64,000 nt of DNA, taken from positions 496,001-560,000 of the forward strand of contig NZ_JAQIIX010000002.1 in the NCBI RefSeq assembly GCF_036946495.1. Direction: 5' to 3'. The stretch is from Mycolicibacterium neoaurum. GTDB taxonomy: Bacteria; Actinomycetota; Actinomycetes; Mycobacteriales; Mycobacteriaceae. The notes beneath the pieces were generated by a model. It worked only from the letters and a program-made list of their open reading frames with translations, ran no database searches and was not told the DNA's origin. Of this stretch, positions 26,714 through 36,146 are shown in pieces. Made by a program: the position numbers and the translations under genes. Within the stretch, counting starts at the first letter, position 1, and each line of letters starts with the position of its first letter.

Positions 26714-27850
26714 ATGCGGTTACGCGTTCGTCCTTATCTGATGGCAGGCGTCGCGGTGGTGGCCGCAGGCAGCATCTCCTTCCCGTCATCGGTGACACCG
26801 GCGGGCGCACCGGCCGTCCGCCACGACAGCGTCGCGCTGACCGCGCAGGCACGATCCTTCGACGCACTGCCGGCCGCTTTGGTGGCGGTCCGGCCCACGA
26901 CACCCGATTCCGGCCCGACCGAGCTTCCGAAGCTGCTGGCCGAGGCACTGGACGCCGCACCGCCTGCGCAGGCGAGTGCGCTGGCCCTGCCGGGACTCGG
27001 AAACGCGATCATCGATGCCTATTACACGGTGATGCCCTGGGTGGACTGGGGCGTGAACCTTGCGGTGTACGCGACCGAATGGATCCCGCTGGTCAACCTG
27101 TTGACCCCGCAGATCGACATCTTCTACTACTCCCTGATCCGGCCGATCATCACCAGCGGCGTGTTCAACTTCGCCTACTGGGTCGGCGGGGCCATCGACT
27201 TCAGCCAGGCACTGACGAACTTCTTCAACGAGTCGGTGGCTGCGGCAGGCAACTTCGTCAATACCGAGATCGACTGGTTCCTGAGCTTCCTGCCCCCGCT
27301 GCCACCGTTCTTCCCGCTGGCCGCGGCATCCCAGGCCGTGATGGCCGTCGAGGGTGCACGCACCGCGGTGCAGATCCCGGCCGACCCCGAGTCCAGCCCG
27401 GAGTCTTCGGACGAGCAACAGAGCGAGCCGAACGAGACCGCGACACCAACCCCCACGCCTGACCCGACGAGCCAGGACCCGACGACACCGGAGCAGACAC
27501 CCGCACCGCAGGCCCCCGTCGAGACCACCGCGCAGCCCGGTATCACCCCGGAAACATCCGAAGGGGTCCACGAGGAGGGCTTCACCGAGCAGTCCGGCGA
27601 GCAGCAGGAAGAGGACCTGCGCGACACGCTGCGCGACGAGCTCCGCAAAGAACTGCGCGAGCAGGCCGCCCAGGAGTCGAGTGACCTCGGCGCGGACGAT
27701 ATCGGCGACACCACCGAGACGGGCAGCAACGCCGGTGGCGTCGTCGAGAACGCCGGCGATGACGGCCCGAAGCCCGCAGACACCACGACCACGCCGGCCG
27801 ATCGTGCCCCCGGGAACAGCGCGTCGGACACCGGGGGTTCGGAAAGCTGA
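26714..27850 (+). CDS. Exported protein with Pro/Thr-rich acidic tail
   Basis: 378-aa protein with a signal-peptide-like N-terminus (MRLRVRPYLMAGVAVVAAG, cleavage near residue 30). A hydrophobic domain at residues 95-215 (aromatic-rich NAIIDAYYTVMPWVDWG) is followed by a low-complexity Pro/Thr/Glu tail with repeated TPTP and TTPEQTP segments. Then comes a charged helical stretch (DLRDTLRDELRKELREQ) and an acidic end. It resembles exported mycobacterial proteins that share a PE/PPE-like hydrophobic domain, but no PE or PPE motif is seen. Role unknown; envelope location likely. A GGAGCTGTC segment precedes the ATG. Confidence 0.7.
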   Translation: MRLRVRPYLMAGVAVVAAGSISFPSSVTPAGAPAVRHDSVALTAQARSFDALPAALVAVRPTTPDSGPTELPKLLAEALDAAPPAQASALALPGLGNAIIDAYYTVMPWVDWGVNLAVYATEWIPLVNLLTPQIDIFYYSLIRPIITSGVFNFAYWVGGAIDFSQALTNFFNESVAAAGNFVNTEIDWFLSFLPPLPPFFPLAAASQAVMAVEGARTAVQIPADPESSPESSDEQQSEPNETATPTPTPDPTSQDPTTPEQTPAPQAPVETTAQPGITPETSEGVHEEGFTEQSGEQQEEDLRDTLRDELRKELREQAAQESSDLGADDIGDTTETGSNAGGVVENAGDDGPKPADTTTTPADRAPGNSASDTGGSES

Positions 27851-27857
27851 CCTGCGG

Positions 27858-28283
27858 TCAGAGGTGGCGACGCAGCACTGCCGCCGGCGGCAGTAGGCCG
27901 CCGACGATCAGCAGGAGCACCGCGTAGGCCATCACGCCCGCGCCGTCGAACACCACGTCCCCGCCCGGGCCACCGAGCGCCAGCCCCAGCACGGTCACCA
28001 GCCAGGCCCACATCGGCGCGGCCGCGAGCCGCGGCGAGGATGTCCACTGCAAGGCCACCCAGACCAGCGCCGCATTGACCGCACCGCTGATCACCACGGT
28101 GATCGGGAAGGGCACCGTGCCGATGCGCAGCGGGAGGAAGAACGCCGAAATCAGCGCCGTCAGCACGCCATCGAGGGTGAGCACACCGAGGACGACGGGC
28201 GGCAGCCAGGCCGGCCCGTCCGCACGATCGGCCCTCAGGTCGGGATGCTGTCGAGCAGTGCGACCAGCGAGCCGACGACCCAC
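27858..28283 (-). CDS. Integral membrane protein of unknown function
   Basis: 141-aa protein with four predicted transmembrane helices (WLPPVVLGVLTLDGVLTALI, the PFPITVVISGAVNAALVW region, WAWLVTVLGLALGGPGGD and the GVMAYAVLLLIVGGLLPPA region). From memory a similar protein lies next to mshB in M. tuberculosis (Rv1171). The start is uncertain: ATG 28283 overlaps a short upstream frame by 49 nt and its first codons have poor GC3. A CTG at 28238 overlapping that frame's stop as CTGA would give MRADRADG, a more natural start if CTG is used. Confidence 0.68.
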   Translation of the reverse strand: MGRRLAGRTARQHPDLRADRADGPAWLPPVVLGVLTLDGVLTALISAFFLPLRIGTVPFPITVVISGAVNAALVWVALQWTSSPRLAAAPMWAWLVTVLGLALGGPGGDVVFDGAGVMAYAVLLLIVGGLLPPAAVLRRHL

Positions 28284-28342
28284 TGGAAGTTGTCGGCGCG
28301 ATCCTGCTGATGCTGCAGGTTGGGATCCAAGTCCGGGTCCAT
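28235..28342 (-). CDS. Short acidic protein, coupled to membrane gene
   Basis: 35-codon frame MDPDLDPNLQHQQDRADNF followed by WVVGSLVALLDSIPT. Its third codon positions are strongly GC, unlike the overlapping frame of the next gene, so it looks coding. It could start at ATG 28354 instead. It ends with TGA inside CTGA at the likely start of the membrane protein. It lies between mshB and that gene on the same strand. Too short for database-style recognition. Confidence 0.45.
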   Translation of the reverse strand: MDPDLDPNLQHQQDRADNFQWVVGSLVALLDSIPT

Positions 28343-28371
28343 GACGCTGACCATACCGCGTCCGCGCCCGG

Positions 28372-29223
28372 CTATTGCAGATTCAGCCCGGCCAACAGAT
28401 CGGATTCGACACCGTCGGCACCTGGTTCGCCCGCTGCCAGGACGTAATGCTCGATACCCCACAGCGGCAGCGCGATCTTGTTCGACAACGCCAGGGAGTG
28501 CCCGTCCGGAGCCACCATCACCTGGGTGGCGTGCGCCCGCAGGGCCGCGGCCTTGGCCGGTAGGTGGTCGGTCGCGTCGATCACGGCGTCGACCTGATCG
28601 TCGGGGAATCCGAAGGTGAAGTCCTCGGCCTTGATGACGACCCAATCCTCGGGAGGGGTGCCGATATTGCGGAATCCTTCGATGAATCCGGACACCGCCA
28701 TCACCGTCCAATAGAACTTCGGCACCGCCCACCCCGCCTCGGCGGACGCGGCGACGGCGGCGGCGCTGACCTCGTGCACCCGGATATGGTCGGGATGGCC
28801 GTATCCGCCGTTGGGGTCGTAGCCGACGACCACATGCGGACGGAACTCGGTGATGATCGCGACGAGCTCTGCCACCGGATCGGCCAACGGGGCCGCCACG
28901 AAGCTCTGCCTGTGCCGTGCCGGCGTGCCCGGCATGCCGGAGTCCCGCCAGCGGCCCGCTCCGCCGAGATAGTGCGGGGCTCCGACGCCGAGAGCGGCCA
29001 GCGCCGCGGTCAACTCGCCGACCCGGTAGCCCCCGAGTTGATCGGCGTGGTCGACCGCCAATCCGGCCCACTCCTCGCCGATGACCTCGCCCTCCTCGCC
29101 CATCGTGCAGGTGACCACCCGCACGTCGGCACCGGCGGCGGCATACTTCGCGATCGTCGCTCCGGTGGTCAGCGATTCGTCATCGGGATGGGCATGAACA
29201 AAGAGAAGCCGCGGCGTTTCCAC
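28372..29223 (-). CDS. mshB: GlcNAc-Ins deacetylase (mycothiol biosynthesis)
   Basis: 283-aa zinc deacetylase of the LmbE/PIG-L family that removes acetate from GlcNAc-inositol, the second step of mycothiol synthesis. Zinc ligands are visible in FVHAHPDDES (His, Asp-Asp) near residues 9-17 and in GGYGHPDHIRVHE. The start GTG 29223 gives VETPRLLF, directly upstream of the deacetylase strand; ATG-like codons further up belong to the divergent ClC leader. The divergent gene starts 17 bp away. Confidence 0.9.
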   Translation of the reverse strand: METPRLLFVHAHPDDESLTTGATIAKYAAAGADVRVVTCTMGEEGEVIGEEWAGLAVDHADQLGGYRVGELTAALAALGVGAPHYLGGAGRWRDSGMPGTPARHRQSFVAAPLADPVAELVAIITEFRPHVVVGYDPNGGYGHPDHIRVHEVSAAAVAASAEAGWAVPKFYWTVMAVSGFIEGFRNIGTPPEDWVVIKAEDFTFGFPDDQVDAVIDATDHLPAKAAALRAHATQVMVAPDGHSLALSNKIALPLWGIEHYVLAAGEPGADGVESDLLAGLNLQ

Positions 29224-29240
29224 TCCCCTAGGTTTACCGT

Positions 29241-30479
29241 GTGCCGCCACCCGATGCGAGACGCCGAGGTCTGCGGTTCGGATGCGCCATCCTGGCGACC
29301 GGCCTGCTCGCCGGTGTGGCGGGGGCGGCGACCACCCTGCTGTTGCACGGTATCGAGCACCTCACCTACCACTATCGGTTCGGCAGCCTGCTCGACGGCG
29401 TGAGCGCCAGCCACCCACTGAGGCGCGCCCTCGGACCGGCGATCGGCGGTGCGCTCGCCGGCCTGGGTTGGTGGTGGCTGCGCCGCCGCAGCGCGGTGCC
29501 CGGACTGTCCGCCTCGATTGCCTCACACCGACCGCTGGCCCGTGGCCCGCTGGCCATCGACGCCGGATTACAGGTGTTGGTGGTCGGGTCGGGGGCCTCG
29601 CTGGGTCGCGAGGGCGCCCCGCGCCAGCTGGCGGCGGTGCTGGCCGACGCGGCCACCGCACGGCTGGCGCTGACTGCCCGGGATACGCAGATCCTGCTGT
29701 TCTGCGCCGCCGGCGCCGGGCTGGGCGCGGTGTACAGCGTGCCATTGGGCGGTGCCCTGTTCACCGTCAGCATCCTGGCGCGCAGCTGGCACCCGCGGGT
29801 GGTGGGTACCGCACTGATCACCTCGAGTCTTGCGGTGGCCGTCGCCGCCCCGGTCACCCATCTGGACCACTCGCTGCGCTGGCCCGACGCCGACCTGTCC
29901 TATCTGTTCGTCGTCTTGGCCATCCTGATCGCGCCGCTGTCCGCCGGCGTCGCCGCGGCATTCGTGCGTGTCACCGCGACCCGCGGCGAACCCCCTGCAG
30001 GCTGGTGGCTGGTGCCGGCCATCGCCGGTGCGGGTCTGCTGACCGGCGTCTGTTCGCTGTGGTGGCCACAGCTTCCCGGCAACGGCCACAGCATCCTGGT
30101 CGTCAGTATCGACACCCAGCTGAGCATCCCTTCCGCGGTGGCGATCCTGCTGCTCAAACCCGTTCTCACGGCGTTGTTCCTGCGCGCGGGTGCCGTCGGC
30201 GGCCTGCTGACCCCGGCGCTGGCCACCGGAGCCGCCGCGGGATGCCTTGTGGCACTTCTGATCAACGAATTCACACCGGTGACGGGAGTCCATGTCAACA
30301 CCGCAGCGCTGGCGTTGACGTGCGCGGCCGGGGTGCTGGCGATCACCCAACGCTCACCGGTGTTCGCCGCGGTGTTCGTCTGGGAGTTGGCACACCCACC
30401 GATCTGGTTACTCGCGGTGTTCGCCCTTGCGGCCTTCGCGGCAACCCAGGTGTGGCACCGCACCGCCGATCGTGGGTGA
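29241..30479 (+). CDS. ClC-type chloride channel/transporter
   Basis: 412-aa membrane protein of the ClC voltage-gated chloride family, with about ten hydrophobic helices. The selectivity motifs are VGSGASLGREGAPRQ, corresponding to the GxGxxxGREGP gating-glutamate loop, and RAGAVGGLLTPALATGAAAG, corresponding to GxFxP. The Ala inserted after GREG is slightly atypical. It may act as a Cl-/H+ exchanger in acid or osmotic stress. The start GTG 29241 is just upstream of the basic N-terminus. Confidence 0.85.
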   Translation: MPPPDARRRGLRFGCAILATGLLAGVAGAATTLLLHGIEHLTYHYRFGSLLDGVSASHPLRRALGPAIGGALAGLGWWWLRRRSAVPGLSASIASHRPLARGPLAIDAGLQVLVVGSGASLGREGAPRQLAAVLADAATARLALTARDTQILLFCAAGAGLGAVYSVPLGGALFTVSILARSWHPRVVGTALITSSLAVAVAAPVTHLDHSLRWPDADLSYLFVVLAILIAPLSAGVAAAFVRVTATRGEPPAGWWLVPAIAGAGLLTGVCSLWWPQLPGNGHSILVVSIDTQLSIPSAVAILLLKPVLTALFLRAGAVGGLLTPALATGAAAGCLVALLINEFTPVTGVHVNTAALALTCAAGVLAITQRSPVFAAVFVWELAHPPIWLLAVFALAAFAATQVWHRTADRG

Positions 30480-30524
30480 TCGGTACGGTCGAGGACATCG
30501 GCCACCCACCGGAAGGACCACCTG

Positions 30525-32201
30525 ATGGGAACGAACTTCTACTCGGCGGTGCCGTCGGCATCCGGGCACGCATTGTCCGCGCTGGCCGCGACCGGTGGCA
30601 CCCGGGTCGGGGTGCACCTCGACCCGATCTACGCCTGGGCCAGGGACCCCGATCCGGCGCGCCGGGTCGGGCTGGTCAGCGGTGGCGGGGCGGGCCACGA
30701 ACCGATGCACGCCGGGTTTCTCGGTCGCGGCGGGCTCGATGCGGTCTGTCCCGGTGAGGTGTTCACCTCACCGCACAACCGCCAGATCCATGCGGCCAGT
30801 GCGAAAGTCGCCGGCGACGGTGGCGTCCTGCACATCGTCAAGAACTACACCGGCGACGTGCTGAACTTCGCGATCGCCGCCGAACGATTGCGCGCCGACG
30901 GTATCGACGTCGATCGCGTGCTCGTCGATGACGATCTCGGTTCGCAGGGTCAGGATGTCGGCAGGCGGGGCACCGGCGCGACGGTGGTGGTGGAGAAGAT
31001 CCTCGGCGCCGCCGCCGATCGCGGTCTCTCGCTACCTGAGCTCGTCGAGCTGGGTCAGGCGGTCGTCGCGTCATCGCGCTCGCTGGCGGTCGCTCACCGC
31101 GCGTGCACCCCGCCCGGCGCGGAGCGCCCCGCCTTCGACGTGGCACCCGGAACGCTGGAGTACGGCGTCGGTATCCACGGTGAGGCGGCCCGCGAGTCGA
31201 TCGCCCGCCCCGAGTTGGACGCTCTGGTGACCCGGATGGTCGGTGAGCTGCTCGACGATCTCGACATCACCGACGCCGGGGTTGTCGTCCTGGTCAACGG
31301 CCTCGGCGGCACCGGAGATCTGGAACTCTGGCATGTGCTGGCCGAGGTCACGCGGGCACTCGCCGATCGCGGGGTGCCGCTGCGCAGCGCGGTGTCGGGC
31401 ACGTTCGTCTCCGCACTGGACATGGCCGGGTTCTCGATCACCGTGACCGCGGTGCACGACGAGCAATGGCTGCAGGACTGGTGCGCGCCGCATCACACGG
31501 CCGCGTTGCCGTCGCCGGTGCCCGCCGACATCGTGATCACCGGGGACCAGGCCGCACGACCGGCGGGTGAACCGTCACCGTGGCTCGGTCAGCTGGCCGA
31601 CGACGTCGCCAGGATCCGGGAGCCACTCAACGATCTCGACCGGCGGGCAGGCGACGGGGATATCGGCACCAACCTCGACAACGCGCTGCGGGCAGCACTC
31701 CGTCGCGGTGCCGGCGCCGATGCCGACCTCCCCGCCGATCTGCACGCATTGGCGACGGCTTTCGCCGAGGACGTCGGTGGTTCCAGCGGACCGCTGTTCG
31801 GCCTGGTTCTCGGCAGAGTCGCGGCCAGTGTCCACGCCCAGGGCGCAGCGGGCGCCGCCGAGGGATTGCGTGACGGGGTGGCGGCGATCACCCGGGCCGG
31901 CGGCGCGCACGTCGGTGACCGGACCATGGTCGACGCCCTGCACCCGGCCGGCTGGGACGGCGAGGCGCCACGGGAAGCGCTCGACGATGACGCGCTGGCC
32001 GCCGCGCTCGACGGTGCGGTAGCGACCAGTTCGATGGTCGGCAAGCGCGGACGGTCCAGCTATGTCGGCGACAAGGCGATCGGCACCACCGATCCCGGCG
32101 CCTTGGCCGTCGTCGTGGTGCTCACCGCGATCGTCGAGCGTATCGATGGCCGGCGCCGGGATGCGGTGCGCGCCAAGCTCGCCGAATTGGTCGACGGCTG
32201 A
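30525..32201 (+). CDS. Dihydroxyacetone kinase, DhaK-DhaL fusion (ATP-dependent)
   Basis: 558-aa fusion. The N-terminal DhaK domain (residues 1-330) has GLVSGGGAGHEPMHAGFLG and YGVGIHGEAA, in which the His forms the covalent hemiaminal with dihydroxyacetone. The C-terminal DhaL domain (about 350-558) has RAGDGDIGTNLDNAL for Mg-ATP and GGSSGPLFG. Phosphorylates dihydroxyacetone to DHAP using ATP, without the PTS partner DhaM. The start ATG is preceded by GGAAGG. Ends 3 bp before lpqW, convergently. Confidence 0.9.
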   Translation: MGTNFYSAVPSASGHALSALAATGGTRVGVHLDPIYAWARDPDPARRVGLVSGGGAGHEPMHAGFLGRGGLDAVCPGEVFTSPHNRQIHAASAKVAGDGGVLHIVKNYTGDVLNFAIAAERLRADGIDVDRVLVDDDLGSQGQDVGRRGTGATVVVEKILGAAADRGLSLPELVELGQAVVASSRSLAVAHRACTPPGAERPAFDVAPGTLEYGVGIHGEAARESIARPELDALVTRMVGELLDDLDITDAGVVVLVNGLGGTGDLELWHVLAEVTRALADRGVPLRSAVSGTFVSALDMAGFSITVTAVHDEQWLQDWCAPHHTAALPSPVPADIVITGDQAARPAGEPSPWLGQLADDVARIREPLNDLDRRAGDGDIGTNLDNALRAALRRGAGADADLPADLHALATAFAEDVGGSSGPLFGLVLGRVAASVHAQGAAGAAEGLRDGVAAITRAGGAHVGDRTMVDALHPAGWDGEAPREALDDDALAAALDGAVATSSMVGKRGRSSYVGDKAIGTTDPGALAVVVVLTAIVERIDGRRRDAVRAKLAELVDG

Positions 32202-32204
32202 GCG

Positions 32205-34160
32205 TCAGGGCTGCTTCACCCACTTGCCCGCATCGCCGACGATGCCGACCGGTACAGCTCCGCTCAGGCTCACCCCGACGACATGCGGGCCGGCCGCAAC
32301 GATGGTGGTGTCCTGCAGGATGGGCAGCACCGTGGCCATCTCCCACAGCCGCGGTTCGACGGCATCGATCACCTTGCCGATCTCCTCGGTACCGCGTAGC
32401 GCGGCATCGATCCTCGGTTGGATGCTGCGGTCGCAGATCCCGGTCAGGTTACTGGGCGCCTGCACCAATTGGCCTGTGCCGCCGGGGGGTTGGGGTGCGG
32501 TGGTACCAGTCGTCGTCGGTGTCGTCGTTGCTGGCGTCGTTGTTGCTGGCGTCGTCGCTGGTGGCGTCGTCGTCGGCGGCTTGGTCGTCGACGGTTTCGG
32601 TGTCGGCGTCGGGCCGGCCGGGGTGCCGGATGTGGGCATCGTGGTGGTCACGGTGACGCTGGGGGTCGGTGTGACGGTCGAGACGGCGGTGGCCTCCAGC
32701 GCCGGGCAGCCGTAGCGCGAGGCCAGCGCGGTGGCCAGATCGCCGCCCGCATGATGCCAGCCGACGATCGCGTCGACCGAATTGTCGGCCAGCGCATCGC
32801 CATACAGCTTCACCGGATCCAGCGCGGACACCGAGGCCGTGATGCCGACACTGCGCAGCTGGTCGGCAGCGGTGTTGGCCACAGCGATCGAGGTGGGGTC
32901 GTTGGCGGCCACGCCGAGCACCAGGGTCAGCGGTTCGCCGTCGCGCATGAGCTGGCCACGCGCCTCATCGGGCGCCGGTGTCCCCGGCGTCGCCGTCGCC
33001 GTGGGAGATACCGGGGTGATCTGGTACCCGGAGTCGGCGAGCAGCGCCAGCGCATCCTGCTGACTCATCGCCTGCGGGGCGGTGGGCACATAACCCGGAT
33101 CCGACGGGGAACGCACCTGCGCCTGCGCCAGCGTCACGGTGTTGTCCGAGCCGGCGCCGACGGCGGCCAGCAGATCGACGTCCAGCAGGCCCAGCAGTGC
33201 CTTGCGTACCCGCAGATCGGTCAGCTCCGGCTGCTGGGCACGTAGCGTCAGCTGCATCACGCGCGGCGTGACGATTCGGGCGGTGCGCACGTCCGGGATC
33301 GCCGACAGCTGGGCGAACGCCGCCTGCCCACCGTGCACCTGAGCCACCTGGGTGTCGCCGTTGCGAATCGAATCGGCCAGGGCCGCAGGCGATCCGCCGC
33401 GCCGAAACAGGATCTGGTCGGGGGCGGCGGGCTGACCCCAGTAGCGATCGTTGCGGGCAAGCATGATCTCGTCGCGCTGCGGGTCGATGCTCTCCACCCG
33501 GAACTGTCCACCGGTGACCGGCAGGGCGCGCACGAGGCCGGCGCCGAAGCTGCCGGGCATGTCCTTGACGATGTGCGCGGGCAGGATGTTGTTGAACAAC
33601 TCTCGCCAGGCGGGGTAGGGCTGGGCGAAGGTCACCACCGCGGTCTTACCGCCCTCGACCGATTGGACCCCGGTGATCAGGTCGTAGCCCGCCGGGTCGA
33701 CAACCCCGGGAACGCTGACCATCTGGCGCCACAGGTACCAGAAGTCGTCGGCCCCGATGGGGGCATTATCGGTCCAGGCCGCTTCCGGGCGGATCTTGTA
33801 GGTGACGGTGAACGGCTCCTCATTGGTGACCTCTGCGGAGATCAGCAGGGTGGGATCCATCTCCCAGCGGGACCCGGTGGGAGTGTTCGCGTCAGGGATC
33901 GGCCGGAACGAGCTGGGCAGCACCAACGCGGAGACGGCGGCATTCACCGAGGACTGGTCGGAAAGCAGGTGCGGGTTGAAACCGGCGCCGATCGCGTCGA
34001 TGGCCATGATGATCTGCATGGCCTTCGCCGGCGGTGGTGGCGGGGTCTGCGTCGTCTCTGTGCTCTGCGGGGCCGGCGGCGGGCTGACCGTGCAGCCGGC
34101 CACCACCAACGCCGACAGCATGGCCGCAAGCACGGTTACACGGTGTCGGGCTGTCGGCAC
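32205..34160 (-). CDS. lpqW: Lipoprotein LpqW (solute-binding-like)
   Basis: 651-aa lipoprotein with family-5 solute-binding (DppA/OppA) architecture. GTG 34160 begins a signal sequence ending in a lipobox LVVAGC, followed by TVSPPPAPQ. In mycobacteria LpqW is reported to influence polar PIM/lipoarabinomannan synthesis rather than peptide import, and it works in the same pathway as PimE (encoded at 37.9-39.2 kb). A Thr/Pro low-complexity insert near residues 540-600 (TTTPATTTPATTTPTTTG) interrupts the C-terminal lobe. It is 17 nt downstream of typA, probably one transcript. Confidence 0.87.
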   Translation of the reverse strand: MPTARHRVTVLAAMLSALVVAGCTVSPPPAPQSTETTQTPPPPPAKAMQIIMAIDAIGAGFNPHLLSDQSSVNAAVSALVLPSSFRPIPDANTPTGSRWEMDPTLLISAEVTNEEPFTVTYKIRPEAAWTDNAPIGADDFWYLWRQMVSVPGVVDPAGYDLITGVQSVEGGKTAVVTFAQPYPAWRELFNNILPAHIVKDMPGSFGAGLVRALPVTGGQFRVESIDPQRDEIMLARNDRYWGQPAAPDQILFRRGGSPAALADSIRNGDTQVAQVHGGQAAFAQLSAIPDVRTARIVTPRVMQLTLRAQQPELTDLRVRKALLGLLDVDLLAAVGAGSDNTVTLAQAQVRSPSDPGYVPTAPQAMSQQDALALLADSGYQITPVSPTATATPGTPAPDEARGQLMRDGEPLTLVLGVAANDPTSIAVANTAADQLRSVGITASVSALDPVKLYGDALADNSVDAIVGWHHAGGDLATALASRYGCPALEATAVSTVTPTPSVTVTTTMPTSGTPAGPTPTPKPSTTKPPTTTPPATTPATTTPATTTPTTTGTTAPQPPGGTGQLVQAPSNLTGICDRSIQPRIDAALRGTEEIGKVIDAVEPRLWEMATVLPILQDTTIVAAGPHVVGVSLSGAVPVGIVGDAGKWVKQP

Positions 34161-34177
34161 GAGTTTCAGGGTATCGG

Positions 34178-36082
34178 TCAGCTGTTCTGCTGCTTGGCGC
34201 GCGCCTTGGCACGCGCCCGCAGGCTTGCGGTCAGCTCCACCTTGCGCACCCGCACGATCTCCGGTGTCACCTCGACACACTCGTCCTCGGCGCAGAACTC
34301 CATGGCCTTCTCCAGGTCGAGTTCCAGCGGCCGGGCCAGGGTCTCCATCACATCGGCGGTAGAGCTGCGCATATTCGTCAGCTTCTTCTCACGGGTGATG
34401 TTGATGTCGAGGTCCTCGGCGCGCGGGTTGATCCCGACGACCTGTCCCTCGTAGGTCTCCTGGCCGGGCTCGACGAAGAACTGTCCGCGGTCGGCCAGCT
34501 GGATCATCGCGAACGGCGTGATCTGGCCGCTGCGGTCGGAGACCAGCGAGCCGGTGTGGCGCGCCCGGATCTCCCCCGCCCACGGCCGGTAGCCGTCGAA
34601 CACCGCGTTGGCGATGCCGGTGCCGCGGGTGATCGTCAGGAAATCGGTGCGGAACCCGATGAGACCGCGGCTGGGGACGATGAAGTCCATCCGCACCCAC
34701 CCGGCGGCATGGTTGGTCATCTGCTCCATGCGGCCCTTGCGGGCGGCCATCAACTGGGTGATGGCGCCGAGGTGCTCCTCGGGACAGTCGATGGTCAGCG
34801 CCTCGAACGGTTCGTGCAGCTTGCCGTCGATGGTCTGGGTGACCACCTGCGGCTTGCCGACGGTCAGCTCGAAACCCTCCCGGCGCATCTGCTCGACCAG
34901 CACGGCGAGCGCCAGCTCACCGCGGCCCTGCACCTCCCAGGCGTCCGGACGGCCGATGTCGACGACCTTGATCGACACGTTGCCGATGAGCTCGGAGTCC
35001 AGCCGGTTCTTGACCATCCGTGCGGTCAGCTTGTGACCGGAGACCTTGCCCGCCAGCGGAGAAGTGTTGGTGCCCACGGTGACCGAGATCGCGGGCTCGT
35101 CGACGGTGATACGCGGCAGGGCGTGAGCGTGCTCGGGGTCGGCCAGCGTGTCACCGATCATGATCTCCGGGATGCCCGCGACGGCGACGATATCGCCGGC
35201 GACGGCCTCATCGGTCGGAGTGCGCTCGACACCGACGGTCACCAACAGTTCGGTGATCTTGGCGTTCGTGATGACCGGGTGGCCGTCGACTTCGCGCATC
35301 CAGGCAACCTGCTGACCCTTCTTCAGCTTGCCCTTGTAGATGCGGATCAGCGCCAGTCGGCCGAGGAACGCCGACGCGTCGAGGTTGGTGACCAGGGCCT
35401 GGAACGGCGCGTCCGGATCACCCTGCGGCGGCGGGATGTGCTCCATCAGCACGTCGAACAGCGGGTCGAGGTTCTCACCGTCGGGGTTCTGTCCGTTGGC
35501 CGGCTGGCTGGTGCTCGCGATACCGGCACGACCCGAGGCGTACAGCGTGGGCAGGTCGAGCGCCTTCTCGGCGGCTTCCTGGGCGGCCTCGTCGAGATCG
35601 GAGGCCACGTCGAGCAGCAGATCGTGACTCTCCTCGACGACCTCGGCGATGCGGGCGTCGGGCCGGTCGGTCTTGTTGACCACGACGATCACCGGCAGAT
35701 GCGCCGACAGCGCCTTACGCAACACGAACCGGGTCTGCGGAAGCGGCCCCTCGGAGGCGTCGACCAGCAGCACCACACCGTCGACCATGGACAGGCCGCG
35801 CTCGACCTCACCACCGAAGTCGGCGTGCCCGGGTGTATCGATGACGTTGATCACCGTGACGGTGCCGTCGGCGTTGTGCCGGTGCACCGCGGTGTTCTTG
35901 GCCAGGATGGTGATGCCTTTTTCTTTCTCAAGGTCACCGGAGTCCATGATGCGTTCGGTCGAATCGTCGCCACGGTGCGACAACGCACCGGACTGCCGCA
36001 GCATGGCGTCGACCAGCGTTGTCTTACCGTGGTCAACGTGCGCGACGATGGCTACGTTGCGAAAGTTAGGGCGAGAATCCAC
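34178..36082 (-). CDS. typA: Translational GTPase TypA/BipA
   Basis: 634-aa ribosome-associated GTPase. G1 is AHVDHGKTT at residues 14-22, G3 DTPGHADFGGEVER, and G4 NKTDRPDAR. EF-G-like domains II, III and V and the TypA-specific C-terminal domain with SRGLIGFRTDFLT follow. Needed for growth under stress and in ribosome assembly. The 5' neighbour on the other strand is a short Cys-rich gene; lpqW follows downstream. Confidence 0.95.
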   Translation of the reverse strand: MDSRPNFRNVAIVAHVDHGKTTLVDAMLRQSGALSHRGDDSTERIMDSGDLEKEKGITILAKNTAVHRHNADGTVTVINVIDTPGHADFGGEVERGLSMVDGVVLLVDASEGPLPQTRFVLRKALSAHLPVIVVVNKTDRPDARIAEVVEESHDLLLDVASDLDEAAQEAAEKALDLPTLYASGRAGIASTSQPANGQNPDGENLDPLFDVLMEHIPPPQGDPDAPFQALVTNLDASAFLGRLALIRIYKGKLKKGQQVAWMREVDGHPVITNAKITELLVTVGVERTPTDEAVAGDIVAVAGIPEIMIGDTLADPEHAHALPRITVDEPAISVTVGTNTSPLAGKVSGHKLTARMVKNRLDSELIGNVSIKVVDIGRPDAWEVQGRGELALAVLVEQMRREGFELTVGKPQVVTQTIDGKLHEPFEALTIDCPEEHLGAITQLMAARKGRMEQMTNHAAGWVRMDFIVPSRGLIGFRTDFLTITRGTGIANAVFDGYRPWAGEIRARHTGSLVSDRSGQITPFAMIQLADRGQFFVEPGQETYEGQVVGINPRAEDLDINITREKKLTNMRSSTADVMETLARPLELDLEKAMEFCAEDECVEVTPEIVRVRKVELTASLRARAKARAKQQNS

Positions 36083-36146
36083 GTCAGTGATTGTCGCAGT
36101 GTGAGTACCCGATCACGAAAACGACGGGGATCAGTGGAAGGCGTGC

